Assembly (NCBI RefSeq): GCF_036010325.1
Contig: NZ_CP108549.1
Coordinates: 2,418,001-2,482,000, forward strand
From: Streptomyces sp. NBC_01210
GTDB lineage: Bacteria > Actinomycetota > Actinomycetes > Streptomycetales > Streptomycetaceae
Length of the DNA stretch: 64,000 nt
Reading direction: 5' to 3'
This document shows, piece after piece, positions 25,468-34,321 of this stretch (positions within the stretch are counted from its first letter, which is position 1; the number at the start of each line of letters is the position of its first letter). The translations under genes and the position numbers were made by a program. Under the pieces are notes generated by a model, which saw only the letters and a program-made list of their open reading frames with translations, was not told where the DNA came from and did not search any database.

Positions 25468-25645
25468 CCCCTTCCCGTTATCCGGGGCTCCGCCCCAGAC
25501 CCCCGTACGCCCTTCGGGCGTGTCCTCAATCGCCGGACGGGCTTGGGTTTCCGCCGAACGGGCGGAAACCCAAGCCTCGCCGGCGATTGAGGCGCGGGGT
25601 CCGGGGGCGGAGCCCCGGTTCAGGAAGGGGGCGGGGTGGGGAAAG
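25468..25645. repeat. Nested inverted repeat (interspersed family) between trpM and trpB
   Basis: The left arm has GGGGCTCCGCCCC, then CCTCAATCGCCGG, then CTTGGGTTTCCGCC. The right arm has GGCGGAAACCCAAG, then CCGGCGATTGAGG, then GGGGGCGGAGCCCC. The three nested stems fold the whole 180 bp into one hairpin with apex GAACG (14-bp perfect inner stem). Related blocks occur at 43325-43580 and elsewhere. It lies within the trpCMBA transcription unit and may terminate or attenuate transcription between trpM and trpB. Confidence 0.85.
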
Positions 25646-25662
25646 CACCCGCCGGAGACCGC

Positions 25663-26010
25663 CTAGTGGCAGTCGCACGCGCGGACCGCGCGCCATCGCA
25701 TGCCGTTGACCTGTCCCGGCTCGGACCCGATGACATAACGCACCCGGCGGCCGTGCACCCGGCGGGCCGGGGCCCGGCAGCCGCGGGGCTTGCAGCCACG
25801 GGCGAGCCGGGCGTAGGGGTCACGCGCGGCGCTCGCCGCCAGGCTCGTCCCCGGCGCCGCGGCGAGCACCGCGCCGCGGGAGGCCGCACCGGTCCTCGTG
25901 CCCCGAGGGGCGCCGAAGTCTGCCGCCGATACGCACAGGGGCGCGTCCGCCGTCGCCGGGCGCGAGGACGTCCGGTACGGCGGTGCGACAGTGCGGGCGG
26001 CGGCGGTCAT
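25663..26010 (-). CDS. trpM: Tryptophan biosynthesis modulator TrpM-like small protein (start uncertain)
   Basis: The conserved C-terminal part reads DPYARLARGCKPRGCRAPAR, then RRVRYVIGSEPGQVNGMRWR. It matches my memory of TrpM, the small protein encoded between trpC and trpB in S. coelicolor, reported to modulate tryptophan synthesis and differentiation. It is Arg- and Cys-rich (CKPRGC, CDC). ATG 26010 lies 7 nt after the trpC stop and gives 115 aa. A shorter version starting at GTG 25869 would be 68 aa, nearer the known length of about 63. Neither has a clear ribosome-binding site; translational coupling to trpC is likely. Confidence 0.7.
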   Translation of the reverse strand: MTAAARTVAPPYRTSSRPATADAPLCVSAADFGAPRGTRTGAASRGAVLAAAPGTSLAASAARDPYARLARGCKPRGCRAPARRVHGRRVRYVIGSEPGQVNGMRWRAVRACDCH

Positions 26011-26017
26011 GGGGCGG

Positions 26018-26827
26018 TCAGCTCCGGCCGTGCCGCAGAGCCGGGTGGGCGCCCGCGGCGACCAGGTCGGCGACGGCCGACTTCGGGTCGCGGCCGGTGA
26101 CCAGGGACTCGCCGACGAGCACCGCATCGGCGCCGACGTTGGCGTAGGCGATCAGATCGTGCGGACCGCGTACACCGGACTCGGCGATCTTCACGATATG
26201 CGCCGGGATCTCGGGGGCGACCCGCTCGAAAACGGAGCGGTCGACCTTGAGCGTCTTCAGATCGCGGGCGTTGACGCCGATGATCTTCGCACCGGCCTCG
26301 ACCGCGCGCTCGACCTCGTCCTCGTCGTGCACCTCGACCAGCGGGGTGAGCCCGATCGACTCGGCGCGCTCGATCAGCGAGACCAGCGCCTCCTGCTCGA
26401 GGGCGGCCACGATCAGCAGCACGAGGTCGGCGCCGTAGGCCCTGGCCTCCCACAGCTGGTACGCGGTGACGATGAAGTCCTTGCGCAGCACGGGGATGTC
26501 GACCTTGGCGCGAACGGCTTCGAGGTCGGCGAGCGATCCTCCGAAGCGGCGCTCCTCGGTCAGCACGGAGATGACGGCCGCGCCGCCCGCCTCGTAGTCG
26601 GCGGCGAGCCCGGCCGGATCGGCGATCGCGGCGAGCGCGCCCTTCGACGGGCTGGAGCGCTTGACCTCGCAGATCACCTTGACGCCTTCGCCGCGCAGCG
26701 CGGCGACGCCGTCCTTGGCCGCAGGAGCCTTGGCGGCACGCTCCTTGAGCTCGTCGAGGCTGACACGCGCCTGCCGCTCTGCGAGGTCGGCGCGTACGCC
26801 TTCAATGATCTCGTCGAGCACACTCAC
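26018..26827 (-). CDS. trpC: Indole-3-glycerol phosphate synthase
   Basis: The 269-aa TIM barrel makes indole-3-glycerol phosphate from CdRP. Motifs are [17 protein letters not shown] with catalytic Glu/Lys, [15 protein letters not shown] with the catalytic Lys, [25 protein letters not shown] and IAESGVRG. The GTG start at 26827 has GGAAGGGG about 10 nt upstream. It is first of the trpC-trpM-trpB-trpA order typical of Streptomyces. No Trp-rich leader peptide was found ahead of it. Confidence 0.96.
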   Translation of the reverse strand: MSVLDEIIEGVRADLAERQARVSLDELKERAAKAPAAKDGVAALRGEGVKVICEVKRSSPSKGALAAIADPAGLAADYEAGGAAVISVLTEERRFGGSLADLEAVRAKVDIPVLRKDFIVTAYQLWEARAYGADLVLLIVAALEQEALVSLIERAESIGLTPLVEVHDEDEVERAVEAGAKIIGVNARDLKTLKVDRSVFERVAPEIPAHIVKIAESGVRGPHDLIAYANVGADAVLVGESLVTGRDPKSAVADLVAAGAHPALRHGRS

Positions 26828-26923
26828 GCGAGCGGCCCCCTTCCGGGACGTGGAGATGGATCAGGATCAGCCATGTCGATGGTATCCGCAGGATGGCCTC
26901 GGGCTCGCATCCGGTGGACGGCT

Positions 26924-26940
26924 GTCCCACTAGCTGGGAC
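26924..26940 (-). terminator. Short hairpin after the DUF2752 gene
   Basis: GTCCCA and TGGGAC form a 6-bp stem around CTAGC, directly after the DUF2752 stop codon and ahead of trpC. It is weak and could be an operator instead. Confidence 0.35.
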
Positions 26941-26941
26941 T

Positions 26942-27388
26942 TTACGGAGCCAGCGCGGAGCCGAATGGCAGGTTCCGGACCACGCTGAAGATCAGCAGAA
27001 CACCGCCGAGCGACCACCACCACGCGGGCCCGAGGGTAATCCGCAGGGGCACTCCCCGTACCGCGCGAATCAGCCACATCACCCACACCGCGGCGAAGAT
27101 TCCGTAGCCCACGACGGCCACCGCGTTGGACCCGAGGGCAGTCCCCAGATCGCCGTGGATGAACGCGTGGGCGCTGCGCAGCCCGCCGCAGCCGGGGCAG
27201 TAGATCCCGGTGAAGCGGAACAGCGGGCAGACCGGGTAGTGGCCCGGTTCATTGGGATCGACCGTGCCGACGTACGCGAAGGCCGCCGCGACCCCGGCGA
27301 GGGTCGCCAACGGAGTGGCCAGGCGGCGCGCGAGCGGGGCCGGGCCGGGCTCGCGGGCCGGTGTGGTGGAGGAAGGCATGGCGTCCAC
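26942..27388 (-). CDS. DUF2752 family membrane protein
   Basis: The 148-aa protein has three hydrophobic segments and the DUF2752 signature FTGIYCPGCGGLRSAHAFIHGD after the first one (FRFTGIYCPGCGGLRSAH, Cys-Pro-Gly-Cys-Gly-Gly). The GTG start at 27388 is supported by GGAGAG 8 nt upstream. Function is unknown. It sits between trpE and trpC with two other small membrane proteins, in the same orientation. Confidence 0.82.
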   Translation of the reverse strand: MDAMPSSTTPAREPGPAPLARRLATPLATLAGVAAAFAYVGTVDPNEPGHYPVCPLFRFTGIYCPGCGGLRSAHAFIHGDLGTALGSNAVAVVGYGIFAAVWVMWLIRAVRGVPLRITLGPAWWWSLGGVLLIFSVVRNLPFGSALAP

Positions 27389-27430
27389 CCCGTGATTCTC
27401 TCCGTTCCTACGGAAGGGCGCAGCTCATAC

Positions 27431-27469
27431 AGAAAGGCGCAGCCCGGTCGCGCCGGGCTGCGCCTTTCT
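27431..27469 (-). terminator. Terminator of the HGxxPAAW gene
   Basis: AGAAAGGCGCAGCCCGG and CCGGGCTGCGCCTTTCT form a perfect 17-bp stem with a 5-nt loop, 18 bp after the stop. The A/T-rich foot makes it a canonical intrinsic terminator, one of the strongest in the window. Confidence 0.93.
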
Positions 27470-27486
27470 GGAGCTGAACCGCGGCG

Positions 27487-27759
27487 TCAGGCGGTGGTCT
27501 GCGCCTGCGCGGGCTGCGCCGTCGCCTGGGCGGCGTGGTGCCTGGCCCGCACCGAGGCCTCGGACTCCTTCGGCATGCCGAGACCGGCGGCCTTCATGGC
27601 CGCGCCGACCACACCGCCGAGCGCGATGACGCCGATACCGGCCCAGAAGCCGAGCGGGTTGGCCGCCACCATGAAGAGGCCTGCGATGCAGAAGCCGATG
27701 AAGGCGATGGTGACACCGGTCCAGGCGGCCGGGGTGTGTCCGTGGCTGGTGCCCGACAT
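27487..27759 (-). CDS. HGxxPAAW family small membrane protein
   Basis: The 90-aa protein starts MSGTSHGHTPAAWTGVTIAF, containing the HGxxPAAW motif that names the actinobacterial family. It has two transmembrane helices (about 14-31 and 37-56) and a charged Ala/Gln-rich tail. The role is unknown. The stop is followed by a strong terminator, so it is the last gene transcribed from the hisI-trpE side. Confidence 0.85.
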   Translation of the reverse strand: MSGTSHGHTPAAWTGVTIAFIGFCIAGLFMVAANPLGFWAGIGVIALGGVVGAAMKAAGLGMPKESEASVRARHHAAQATAQPAQAQTTA

Positions 27760-27865
27760 TGATGCGCTCCTCGTCGATGTGCTGGGTGAGCTGTTGTTCG
27801 GTGGTGAGCACTGAGCTCAACGCTCATTGTCCCGTATGCCGTGCCATGGCATGACGTGGGGTCCG

Positions 27866-28501
27866 TCACGCCTCGCGCGTCGGGTCCTCGCCGCGGTCCA
27901 GAGCCTTCCACAGGTCCTCGGGCCGGTCCGGGTCCACCACCGCGGCCTTGCGGGGCCGTGGGGTGCCGTCGCGCTCGTAGCGGCCCGACATGGCGGGCCA
28001 CTGCTTGCCGTAGCGCAGCGCGAGCAGCCCGGCGAGCAGGATCAGCAGGGCGCCGGCCGCGGTCGCGTAGGGCCAGGCGGTGTGGGTGAGCGCGTCCACC
28101 GTGGCGGCCGTGTCCCCGGTGGTCTGCGCGGCCTTCTCGTCGAGAGCGGCGCTGTCGGAGGCCCCGATGAAGGCGGCGAGTGCCGCGCCCGCACCGCTCA
28201 GGGCCAGCAGGGCGGAGACGAGCAGCCGGCCTCCGCTGCGTACGGCGAAGACGGCGACGAGAGCGGCCAGGCCGACGATGGCGAGCGCCGTGGGAACACC
28301 GGTGACATCGCTGCCCGCCGCCTCGAGCGGAAGGCTGCCGCCACCGACGGCGGCCTTGCCCTCGGCCCAGATCTGACCGGCGGCGATCAGCACGACGGCC
28401 GCGCCGACGGCGCCGAGGAACAGGGCGGCGGCGAGGCTGCGGCGGCTGCTTGTGGCGGAGGCGGCTTCGGCGCGGGGCTGGGGTACGGGTACAGCACTCA
28501 C
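27866..28501 (-). CDS. TIGR02234-like tryptophan-associated membrane protein
   Basis: The 211-aa protein has four hydrophobic segments (starting LAAALFLGAVGAAVVLIAAGQ, then TALAIVGLAALVAVFA, LLVSALLALSGAGAALAAF, and AAGALLILLAGLLALRYG). A charged C-terminal tail follows (MSGRYERDGTPRPRK, DRPEDLWKALDRGEDPT). This fits the TIGR02234 family, seen next to trpE in actinobacteria. GTG 28501 was preferred; GTG 28510, overlapping the trpE stop, is also possible. The repeated association with trpE suggests a link to tryptophan metabolism or transport, but no function is known. Confidence 0.8.
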   Translation of the reverse strand: MSAVPVPQPRAEAASATSSRRSLAAALFLGAVGAAVVLIAAGQIWAEGKAAVGGGSLPLEAAGSDVTGVPTALAIVGLAALVAVFAVRSGGRLLVSALLALSGAGAALAAFIGASDSAALDEKAAQTTGDTAATVDALTHTAWPYATAAGALLILLAGLLALRYGKQWPAMSGRYERDGTPRPRKAAVVDPDRPEDLWKALDRGEDPTREA

Positions 28502-28509
28502 GTGCCCCA

Positions 28510-30012
28510 CTATCCCTTACCGTCCCGTCGGCTGTTGAGGCGGTTCGCGGTGTGGACGGCGCGGAGCACCGCGGCCGCCTTGTTACGGCACTCGGTGTCC
28601 TCGGCGACCGGGTCCGAGTCGGCCACCACACCAGCTCCGGCCTGTACGAATGCCGTGCCGTCGCGGAGCAGCGCGGTGCGGATGGCGATCGCGGTGTCGG
28701 AGTCGCCGGCGAAGTCGAGATAGCCGACGCAGCCGCCGTACAGTCCGCGCCGCGAGGGCTCCAGCTCGTCGATGATCTGCATCGCACGGGGCTTGGGGGC
28801 GCCGGAGAGCGTGCCGGCCGGGAAGCAGGCGGTCAGTACGTCGAAGGCGGTACGGCCCGCGGCGACCCGGCCGGTCACGGTCGAGACGATGTGCATGACG
28901 TGGGAGTACCGCTCGACCGACATGAAGTCGACGACCTCGACGCTGCCGGGCTCGCAGACCCGGCCCAGGTCGTTGCGGCCGAGGTCGACGAGCATCAGAT
29001 GCTCGGCGCGCTCCTTGGGGTCGGCCATCAGCTCGTCGGCGAGGGCCTGGTCCTCCTGCGGCGTCGCGCCGCGCGGCCTGGTGCCCGCGATCGGATGCAC
29101 CATGGCCCGCCCGTCCTCGACCTTGACCAGAGCCTCCGGGCTGGAGCCGACGACATCGAAGCCGTGGAAGCGGAAGAGGTACATGTACGGCGACGGGTTG
29201 GTGGCCCTGAGCACCCGGTAGACATCCAACGCGCTTGCGTGGCAAGGCGTTTCGAACCGCTGCGACGGTACGACCTGGAAGGCCTCGCCCGCCCTGATCC
29301 GTTCCTTGATGTCCTCGACGGCGTCCTGGTAGTCCTTGCCGCCCCAGAGCGCGGAGAACTCCGGCAGCTCGGAGGGCGGCAGCGCGGCGGGCGCGGAGGC
29401 CAGCGGACGCGCGAGGTCCGACTCCATGGCGTCGAGGCGTGCGACTGCGTCCGCGTACGCCTCGTCGACGCCGGTGTCGAGGTCGTTGTGGTTGATGGCG
29501 TTGGCGATCAGCAGGACGGTGCCGTCCCAGTGGTCGAGCACCGCGAGGTCCGAGGTGAGCAGCATGGTCAGCTCGGGAAGCCGCAGGTCGTCGCGCTCGC
29601 CGGGCCCGATCTTCTCCAGCCTGCGCACGACGTCGTAGCCGAGATAGCCGACCATGCCGCCGGTGAAGGGCGGCATGCCGGAGGCGAGGTCCTTCGGCGT
29701 GTGCAGCGTCTCGACGGTGGTGCGCAGGGCCTGGAGCGGGTCGCCTTCGACCGGGACGCCGACGGGCGGGGTGCCGAGCCAGTGCGCCTGGCCCTCGCGC
29801 TCGGTGAGGGTGGCGGCGCTGCGTACGCCGATGAAGGAGTACCGGGACCAGGAGCGCCCGTTCTCGGCGGACTCCAGCAGGAAGGTGCCCTCACGTTCGG
29901 CGGCGAGCTTGCGGTAGAGCCCGACCGGGGTGTCGCCGTCCGCGAGGAGCTTGCGGCTGACGGGGATGACACGGCGGTCGGCGGCGAGCTTGCGGAAGGT
30001 GTCGAGATCCAT
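28510..30012 (-). CDS. trpE: Anthranilate synthase component I
   Basis: The 500-aa chorismate-using enzyme has the N-terminal regulatory domain with [17 protein letters not shown] (Trp-feedback site LLES) and the chorismate-binding domain. The domain shows [51 protein letters not shown] (shown in part), [19 protein letters not shown] and the [12 protein letters not shown] end. ATG 30012 is 11 nt after the hisI stop, so it is probably co-transcribed with hisI. No TrpG-type amidotransferase is in the window. Confidence 0.97.
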   Translation of the reverse strand: MDLDTFRKLAADRRVIPVSRKLLADGDTPVGLYRKLAAEREGTFLLESAENGRSWSRYSFIGVRSAATLTEREGQAHWLGTPPVGVPVEGDPLQALRTTVETLHTPKDLASGMPPFTGGMVGYLGYDVVRRLEKIGPGERDDLRLPELTMLLTSDLAVLDHWDGTVLLIANAINHNDLDTGVDEAYADAVARLDAMESDLARPLASAPAALPPSELPEFSALWGGKDYQDAVEDIKERIRAGEAFQVVPSQRFETPCHASALDVYRVLRATNPSPYMYLFRFHGFDVVGSSPEALVKVEDGRAMVHPIAGTRPRGATPQEDQALADELMADPKERAEHLMLVDLGRNDLGRVCEPGSVEVVDFMSVERYSHVMHIVSTVTGRVAAGRTAFDVLTACFPAGTLSGAPKPRAMQIIDELEPSRRGLYGGCVGYLDFAGDSDTAIAIRTALLRDGTAFVQAGAGVVADSDPVAEDTECRNKAAAVLRAVHTANRLNSRRDGKG

Positions 30013-30023
30013 GGCGCCCGACC

Positions 30024-30389
30024 CTACTGGCCCAGAGGAAGGACGTCGGCGTCGAAGCAGGTGCGGTCCCCGGTGTGGCAGGCGGCCCCCACCTGGTCGA
30101 CCTTGACGAGCACCGCGTCGGCGTCGCAGTCCAGGGCGACGGACTTGACGTGCTGGACATGGCCGGAGGTGTCGCCCTTGACCCAGTACTCCTGGCGGCT
30201 GCGGGACCAGTAGGTGCAGCGGCCGGTGGTCAGGGTGCGGTGCAGGGCCTCGTCGTCCATCCACCCGAGCATCAGCACCTCGCCGGTGTCGTACTGCTGC
30301 GCGATGGCCGGAACCAGGCCGTCGGCGCTGCGCTTGAGGCGGGCGGCGACGGCGGGATCGAGGGAACCTGTGGGGACACTGCTGGTCAT
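30024..30389 (-). CDS. hisI: Phosphoribosyl-AMP cyclohydrolase
   Basis: The 121-aa protein opens the purine ring of PR-AMP in histidine synthesis. It carries [51 protein letters not shown] with the Mg/Zn ligand Asp-x-Asp-x-Asp pattern, and the Zn-binding Cys/His [12 protein letters not shown]. It is single-domain, without the HisE pyrophosphohydrolase. It is separated from the main his operon by the accessory P450 region, and precedes trpE. Confidence 0.97.
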   Translation of the reverse strand: MTSSVPTGSLDPAVAARLKRSADGLVPAIAQQYDTGEVLMLGWMDDEALHRTLTTGRCTYWSRSRQEYWVKGDTSGHVQHVKSVALDCDADAVLVKVDQVGAACHTGDRTCFDADVLPLGQ

Positions 30390-30473
30390 ACGGCCATTGT
30401 GCCGTGTCCGCCGGGGTCGCCGGGCGGTGCGTCCACTGGGCGGACCCGGTGCCGCGGCCGTACGCTGGCAGTC

Positions 30474-31106
30474 ATGTCGACCCATGCAAGGCGTGAACGG
30501 CTTCTGCTCGCCGACCTGTTGGAGGCGGCGGGCCCCGAGGCCCCGACCCTGTGCGACGGCTGGAACACCCGGCAGCTCGCCGCCCACGTGGTGGTCCGCG
30601 AGCGGCGGGTGGACGCGGCGGGCGGGATCGTGCTGAGCGCGCTCAAGAGCCGCCTCGACCGGGTGCAGGCGGAGTTCGCCGAGAAGCCGTACGAGGAGCT
30701 GATCCAGCTGATCCGTACGGGACCGCCGCGGATGTCCCCGTACGCGATCAAGCAGATCGACGAGGCCGCGAACACCGTCGAGTTCTTCGTCCACGCCGAG
30801 GATGTACGGCGGGCGCGGCCGGACTGGACGCCGCGCGAACCGGACCGGATCTTCGAGAACGTCCTGTGGTCACGGCTGGAGAAGGCGTCCCGGCTGCTGG
30901 GCCGCAGGTCCCCGGTCGGGCTGGTGCTGCGCCGTTCGAACGGCCAGACGGCGGTCGGTCACCGCGGCACCCCGGTGGTGACGGTGACCGGGGAGCCGAG
31001 CGAGCTGACGATCTTCATGTTCGGGCGGCAGGAAGCGGCGCAGGTGGACCTCGAGGGCGACAAGGACGCGATCACCCGGCTGCACGAGGCCAAGCTGGGG
31101 CTGTAG
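30474..31106 (+). CDS. TIGR03085-like, DinB/mycothiol-dependent family metal-binding protein
   Basis: The 210-aa protein has the four-helix DinB/maleylpyruvate-isomerase N-terminal fold: [39 protein letters not shown] (key part [14 protein letters not shown]) with a metal-binding His. It continues with [17 protein letters not shown] and a small C-terminal SCP2-like domain. Actinobacterial relatives are annotated as TIGR03085 metal-binding proteins of unknown substrate, often mycothiol-linked. It is divergent from hisI across 84 bp. Confidence 0.82.
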   Translation: MSTHARRERLLLADLLEAAGPEAPTLCDGWNTRQLAAHVVVRERRVDAAGGIVLSALKSRLDRVQAEFAEKPYEELIQLIRTGPPRMSPYAIKQIDEAANTVEFFVHAEDVRRARPDWTPREPDRIFENVLWSRLEKASRLLGRRSPVGLVLRRSNGQTAVGHRGTPVVTVTGEPSELTIFMFGRQEAAQVDLEGDKDAITRLHEAKLGL

Positions 31107-31142
31107 GCCGGCGGCGCCTGAGCGTGCCGGACCGCCGGCGGC

Positions 31143-31448
31143 TCAGCGCGGCAGCTCGGCGCTGCGCAGCCCCTTGGAGCACACTCCGTGGACCGCCCCG
31201 AGGGCACGGACGGCCACGCTGACGGTGAGACCGGCACGGTGCCCCACAGGCCGACCGGCCGCGCCCGTCACCGGGTGGCTGAGCGGCGCGGCGCCGAGGC
31301 TGAAGAACGTCGAGACCGAGGTGACCCGGCCGGGGGAGGCCGGATCGGTCCGGGTCTGCACGAGGGCGTTGCACAGCGCGCCGCTCAGCCCCGCGAGCAG
31401 TCCGATCACCACGGCGACACCGACCGCGGCGGCGATGTGCGCCACCAC
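31143..31448 (-). pseudogene. MFS transporter C-terminal remnant
   Basis: A 101-codon frame resembles the last transmembrane helices of an MFS exporter: LAGLSGALCNALVQTRTDPA, then RVTSVSTFFSLGAAPLSHPV, then VAVRALGAVHGVCSKGLRSAE. The rest of the transporter (about 300 residues) is missing. Upstream on the minus strand, 31449-31770, short frames such as RMSLEQRVEPYRRCLD and SIRDEDFQDAPEKIAT look like other gene debris that I could not assign. Confidence 0.6.
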
Positions 31449-31770
31449 GGCGAGAGCGGCGATCGCCCCGGCGCCGACGATCAGCCCGAGTCCCTGGACG
31501 ATTCCGGCGTGCGCGATCCGGCCCCGTACCGGTCTCCTCGGCGGTCAGCCGCGGCAGATATGCACAGCTGAAGTCGGTCCCGCGCCATCCGGCCCCGGGC
31601 GGGCTGCGCGTCGAGGCAGCGGCGGTAGGGCTCGACACGCTGCTCCAAGGACATCCGGGTGACGGCCGCACGGGTGTGGCGATCTTCTCGGGTGCGTCCT
31701 GGAAGTCCTCGTCGCGGATGCTCAGGCCGTCGGAGGCGACCTGCCGCCAGCGCCACGACCGTCCTTGCTC

Positions 31771-31846
31771 TGCCGCTCGGCCGCTCGGCCGCTCGGCCGC
31801 CTCGGCCGCCTCGGCCGCTCGGCCGTCTCGGCCGCTCTGCCGGGCC
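31771..31846. repeat. (CTCGGCCG) short tandem repeat
   Basis: About nine copies of CTCGGCCG or CCTCGGCCG in tandem lie next to the P450 stop codon. The unit is 8-9 bp, so unlike the other arrays in this window it is not a multiple of three, and it lies outside intact genes. Confidence 0.85.
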
Positions 31847-31859
31847 AGGGGGCCAGAGG

Positions 31860-33065
31860 TCACCAGCGCACGGGCAGCTTCCGTACGCCCCTGATCAGCA
31901 TTCCGGGCATCCATGGCAGCCCGGCCTCGTCGGCGTCCGGCGCGATGTCCGGGCAGCGCTCCAACAGTGTGCGGATCGCGATACGTCCCTCGAGCCGGGC
32001 CAGCGGCGCGCCCAGGCAGTAGTGGAGGCCGTGGCCGAAGGCGATGTGGCCGCGGGCGTCCCGGCGGATGTCGAACCGGTCCGGGTCCTTGAAGCGCTCC
32101 GGGTCGCGGTCGGCGTCGGCCATGGCGATCAGGACGGTGGAGCCCGCCGGGATGACCGCACCGCCCATCTCCACGTCCTCCAGGGCGAGGCGATCGGTGC
32201 AGGTCTCGACCGGTCCGTCGTAGCGGAGCATCTCCTCGACCGCCCCGTCGAGCAGACCGAAGTCGGCGCGCAGGGCGGCGAGTTGGCCTGGGTGCGCGAA
32301 GAGGGCCCGCATGCCGTTGCCGATCAGATTGACCGTGGTCTCGTGACCGGCGATCAGCAGCAGTACGGACATGCCGATCAGCTCGCGCGGCGAGAGCCGG
32401 TCGCCGCCCTCGTCCACTGCGTGGATCATCGCGCTGAGCAGGTCCTGGCCGGGCGCGGCCCGCTTGGCCGCGATCAGCTCGCCGAGGTACGCCGGCACCT
32501 CCTCGTACGCACGGGCCTCGGCCTCCGGGCTGGTGCGCGCGACCATCTCGTTGGACCAGCCTCGGAAGGCGTCCCGGTCCAGCTCGGGCACGCCGAGCAG
32601 TTCGCAGATGACGGTCATCGGCAGCGGGAAGGCGAAGGAGTCGATCAGATCGGCCCGCCGCTCCTCTTCCGCCAGCATCGCGTCGAGCAGTCCGTCGGTG
32701 ATCTGCTGGATGCGCGGGGCCAGGGTGTCGATACGGCGCGGGGTGAACTCCCGGGCGACCAGTCGGCGTAATCGTGTGTGGTCCGGCGGGTCCGACATCA
32801 ACATGTGCGCGAGGGCGGGCTGGTCCTGATCGGTGTTGATGATCTGGCCGATGCTTCCGGACTTCATCCAGGCCCGGCTGAGCCGCGGGTCGGTGAAGGC
32901 GGCGCGGCAGGCGTCATGTCCGACGACGAGCCAGAACTCCTCGCCGTCCGGGGCGCGTACCTGGTGGACGGGGCCATCGGCGCGCAGCCGGGCGTAGACG
33001 GGATAGGGATCGCGAACAAAATCCGGGCTGAGCTCGAGCAGATCGACGATGGGCCGGGCCGCCAT
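31860..33065 (-). CDS. Cytochrome P450
   Basis: The 401-aa soluble bacterial class I P450 carries the I-helix oxygen-activation motif LLLIAGHETTVNL, K-helix EEMLRYDGPVE (ExxR), RDPERFKDPDRFDI, and haem loop FGHGLHYCLGAPLAR with ligand Cys350. The sequence is closest in style to the CYP107/CYP105 group of Streptomyces. No ferredoxin gene adjoins it. It lies downstream of hisF in the same orientation with an 87-bp gap and next to transporter debris, so it is probably an accessory oxidase of unknown substrate. Confidence 0.93.
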   Translation of the reverse strand: MAARPIVDLLELSPDFVRDPYPVYARLRADGPVHQVRAPDGEEFWLVVGHDACRAAFTDPRLSRAWMKSGSIGQIINTDQDQPALAHMLMSDPPDHTRLRRLVAREFTPRRIDTLAPRIQQITDGLLDAMLAEEERRADLIDSFAFPLPMTVICELLGVPELDRDAFRGWSNEMVARTSPEAEARAYEEVPAYLGELIAAKRAAPGQDLLSAMIHAVDEGGDRLSPRELIGMSVLLLIAGHETTVNLIGNGMRALFAHPGQLAALRADFGLLDGAVEEMLRYDGPVETCTDRLALEDVEMGGAVIPAGSTVLIAMADADRDPERFKDPDRFDIRRDARGHIAFGHGLHYCLGAPLARLEGRIAIRTLLERCPDIAPDADEAGLPWMPGMLIRGVRKLPVRW

Positions 33066-33152
33066 GCCGTTCCCCCGTTCCTAGGGTCGAACGCCACGCT
33101 ACCCGGCCCGTCTCCCAACGAACGCCAGTTTCAGGTCAGTTGTTCACGATGG

Positions 33153-33908
33153 TCAGCGGACGGGGTGGCCCGCCTCGCGGAGGGTGTCCTTGACCTGGGA
33201 GATCCGCAGATCGCCGAAGTGGAAGACCGAGGCAGCCAGGACCGCGTCCGCGCCCGCCGCGATGGCCGGCGGGAAGTCGGAGAGCTTGCCGGCGCCGCCG
33301 GAGGCGATGACCGGGACGGTGACGTGCTTCCGTACCGCGGCGATCATCTCCGTGTCGTAGCCGTCCTTCGTGCCGTCCGCGTCCATCGAGTTGAGCAGAA
33401 TCTCACCCGCGCCCAACTCGGCGGCCCGGTGCGCCCATTCGACGGCGTCGATGCCGGTGCCCTTGCGGCCGCCGTGCGTGGTGACCTCGAAGGAACCTTC
33501 GGGAGTACGACGGGCGTCGACCGACAGGACCAGTACCTGGCGGCCGAAGCGCTCGGCGATCTCGCGGATCAGCTCGGGACGGGCGATCGCCGCGGTGTTC
33601 ACGCCCACCTTGTCGGCGCCGGCCCGCAGCAGCTTGTCGACGTCGTCGGCGCTGCGCACGCCGCCGCCCACGGTCAGCGGGATGAAGACCTGCTCGGCGG
33701 TGCGGCGCACCACGTCGTAGGTCGTCTCACGGTTGCCGGAGGAGGCCGTGATGTCGAGGAAGGTCAGTTCGTCGGCGCCTTCGGCGTCGTACAGCTTGGC
33801 CATCTCCACGGGGTCGCCCGCGTCGCGCAGATTCTGGAAGTTGACGCCCTTGACGACCCGGCCGTTGTCCACGTCCAGGCAGGGGATCACTCGGACCGAG
33901 AGAGTCAT
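33153..33908 (-). CDS. hisF: Imidazole glycerol phosphate synthase cyclase subunit
   Basis: The 251-aa beta/alpha barrel uses ammonia from HisH to form IGP and AICAR. Catalytic Asp residues are in [17 protein letters not shown] and [12 protein letters not shown]; phosphate sites are [11 protein letters not shown] and [14 protein letters not shown] 33908 overlaps the RidA gene stop by 4 nt. It is last gene of the main his operon. Confidence 0.97.
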   Translation of the reverse strand: MTLSVRVIPCLDVDNGRVVKGVNFQNLRDAGDPVEMAKLYDAEGADELTFLDITASSGNRETTYDVVRRTAEQVFIPLTVGGGVRSADDVDKLLRAGADKVGVNTAAIARPELIREIAERFGRQVLVLSVDARRTPEGSFEVTTHGGRKGTGIDAVEWAHRAAELGAGEILLNSMDADGTKDGYDTEMIAAVRKHVTVPVIASGGAGKLSDFPPAIAAGADAVLAASVFHFGDLRISQVKDTLREAGHPVR

Positions 33909-34321
33909 CCGGCACCTCCTCGGTACGCCTCGACCTCGACCTCGACGACCAGGCTCGGGTCGACGAAGCCGGAGATGATGAGCATCGACGCGGCCGGGCG
34001 GACCGTGTCGAACAGCTCCTTGTGGGCACGGCCGACCTCGTCCACGTCCCGGGCGTGGGAGAGGTACATCCGCGTACGCACCACATCCTCCCGGCCCAGG
34101 CCGAGTTCCTTCAGGGCGTCGAAGGCGACACCGAACGCGGTGACCGTCTGGTCGTAGGGGCCGCCCGCGGCGATCTCGCCGCCGGCGACCGAGGTGCAGC
34201 CGGAGACCAGGACCAGGCCATTCGGCAGCTCGACCGCGCGGGAGTAGCCGAAGGCGTCCTCCCACGGTCCGTCGGAGCCGATGCGCCGTACGGCAGGGGA
34301 ATCGGAGAAGGAATCGGTCAT
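33905..34321 (-). CDS. RidA family protein
   Basis: The 138-aa YjgF/YER057c/UK114-type protein has [28 protein letters not shown] (core [13 protein letters not shown]), [19 protein letters not shown] and [20 protein letters not shown]. RidA proteins hydrolyse reactive enamine/imine intermediates released by PLP enzymes. It is coupled by 4-nt overlaps to priA upstream and hisF downstream, so it is a fixed member of the his operon. Its exact substrate here is unknown. Confidence 0.88.
   Translation of the reverse strand: MTDSFSDSPAVRRIGSDGPWEDAFGYSRAVELPNGLVLVSGCTSVAGGEIAAGGPYDQTVTAFGVAFDALKELGLGREDVVRTRMYLSHARDVDEVGRAHKELFDTVRPAASMLIISGFVDPSLVVEVEVEAYRGGAG

Larger units (their letters stand above)
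31107..31859. other. 753-bp decayed region without intact gene
   Basis: This interval between the TIGR03085-like gene and the P450 holds the MFS remnant, unassignable coding debris with frameshifts, and an 8/9-bp tandem repeat. Codon-position G/C bias breaks down compared with both sides. It looks like an eroding accessory insertion between hisI and hisF. Confidence 0.6.

Noticed and set aside
26824..26874. Short ORF (16 codons) directly ahead of trpC as a possible attenuator leader peptide
   Set aside because: It encodes no Trp codon and has no ribosome-binding site or alternative stem pair, so it is not a convincing trp leader.
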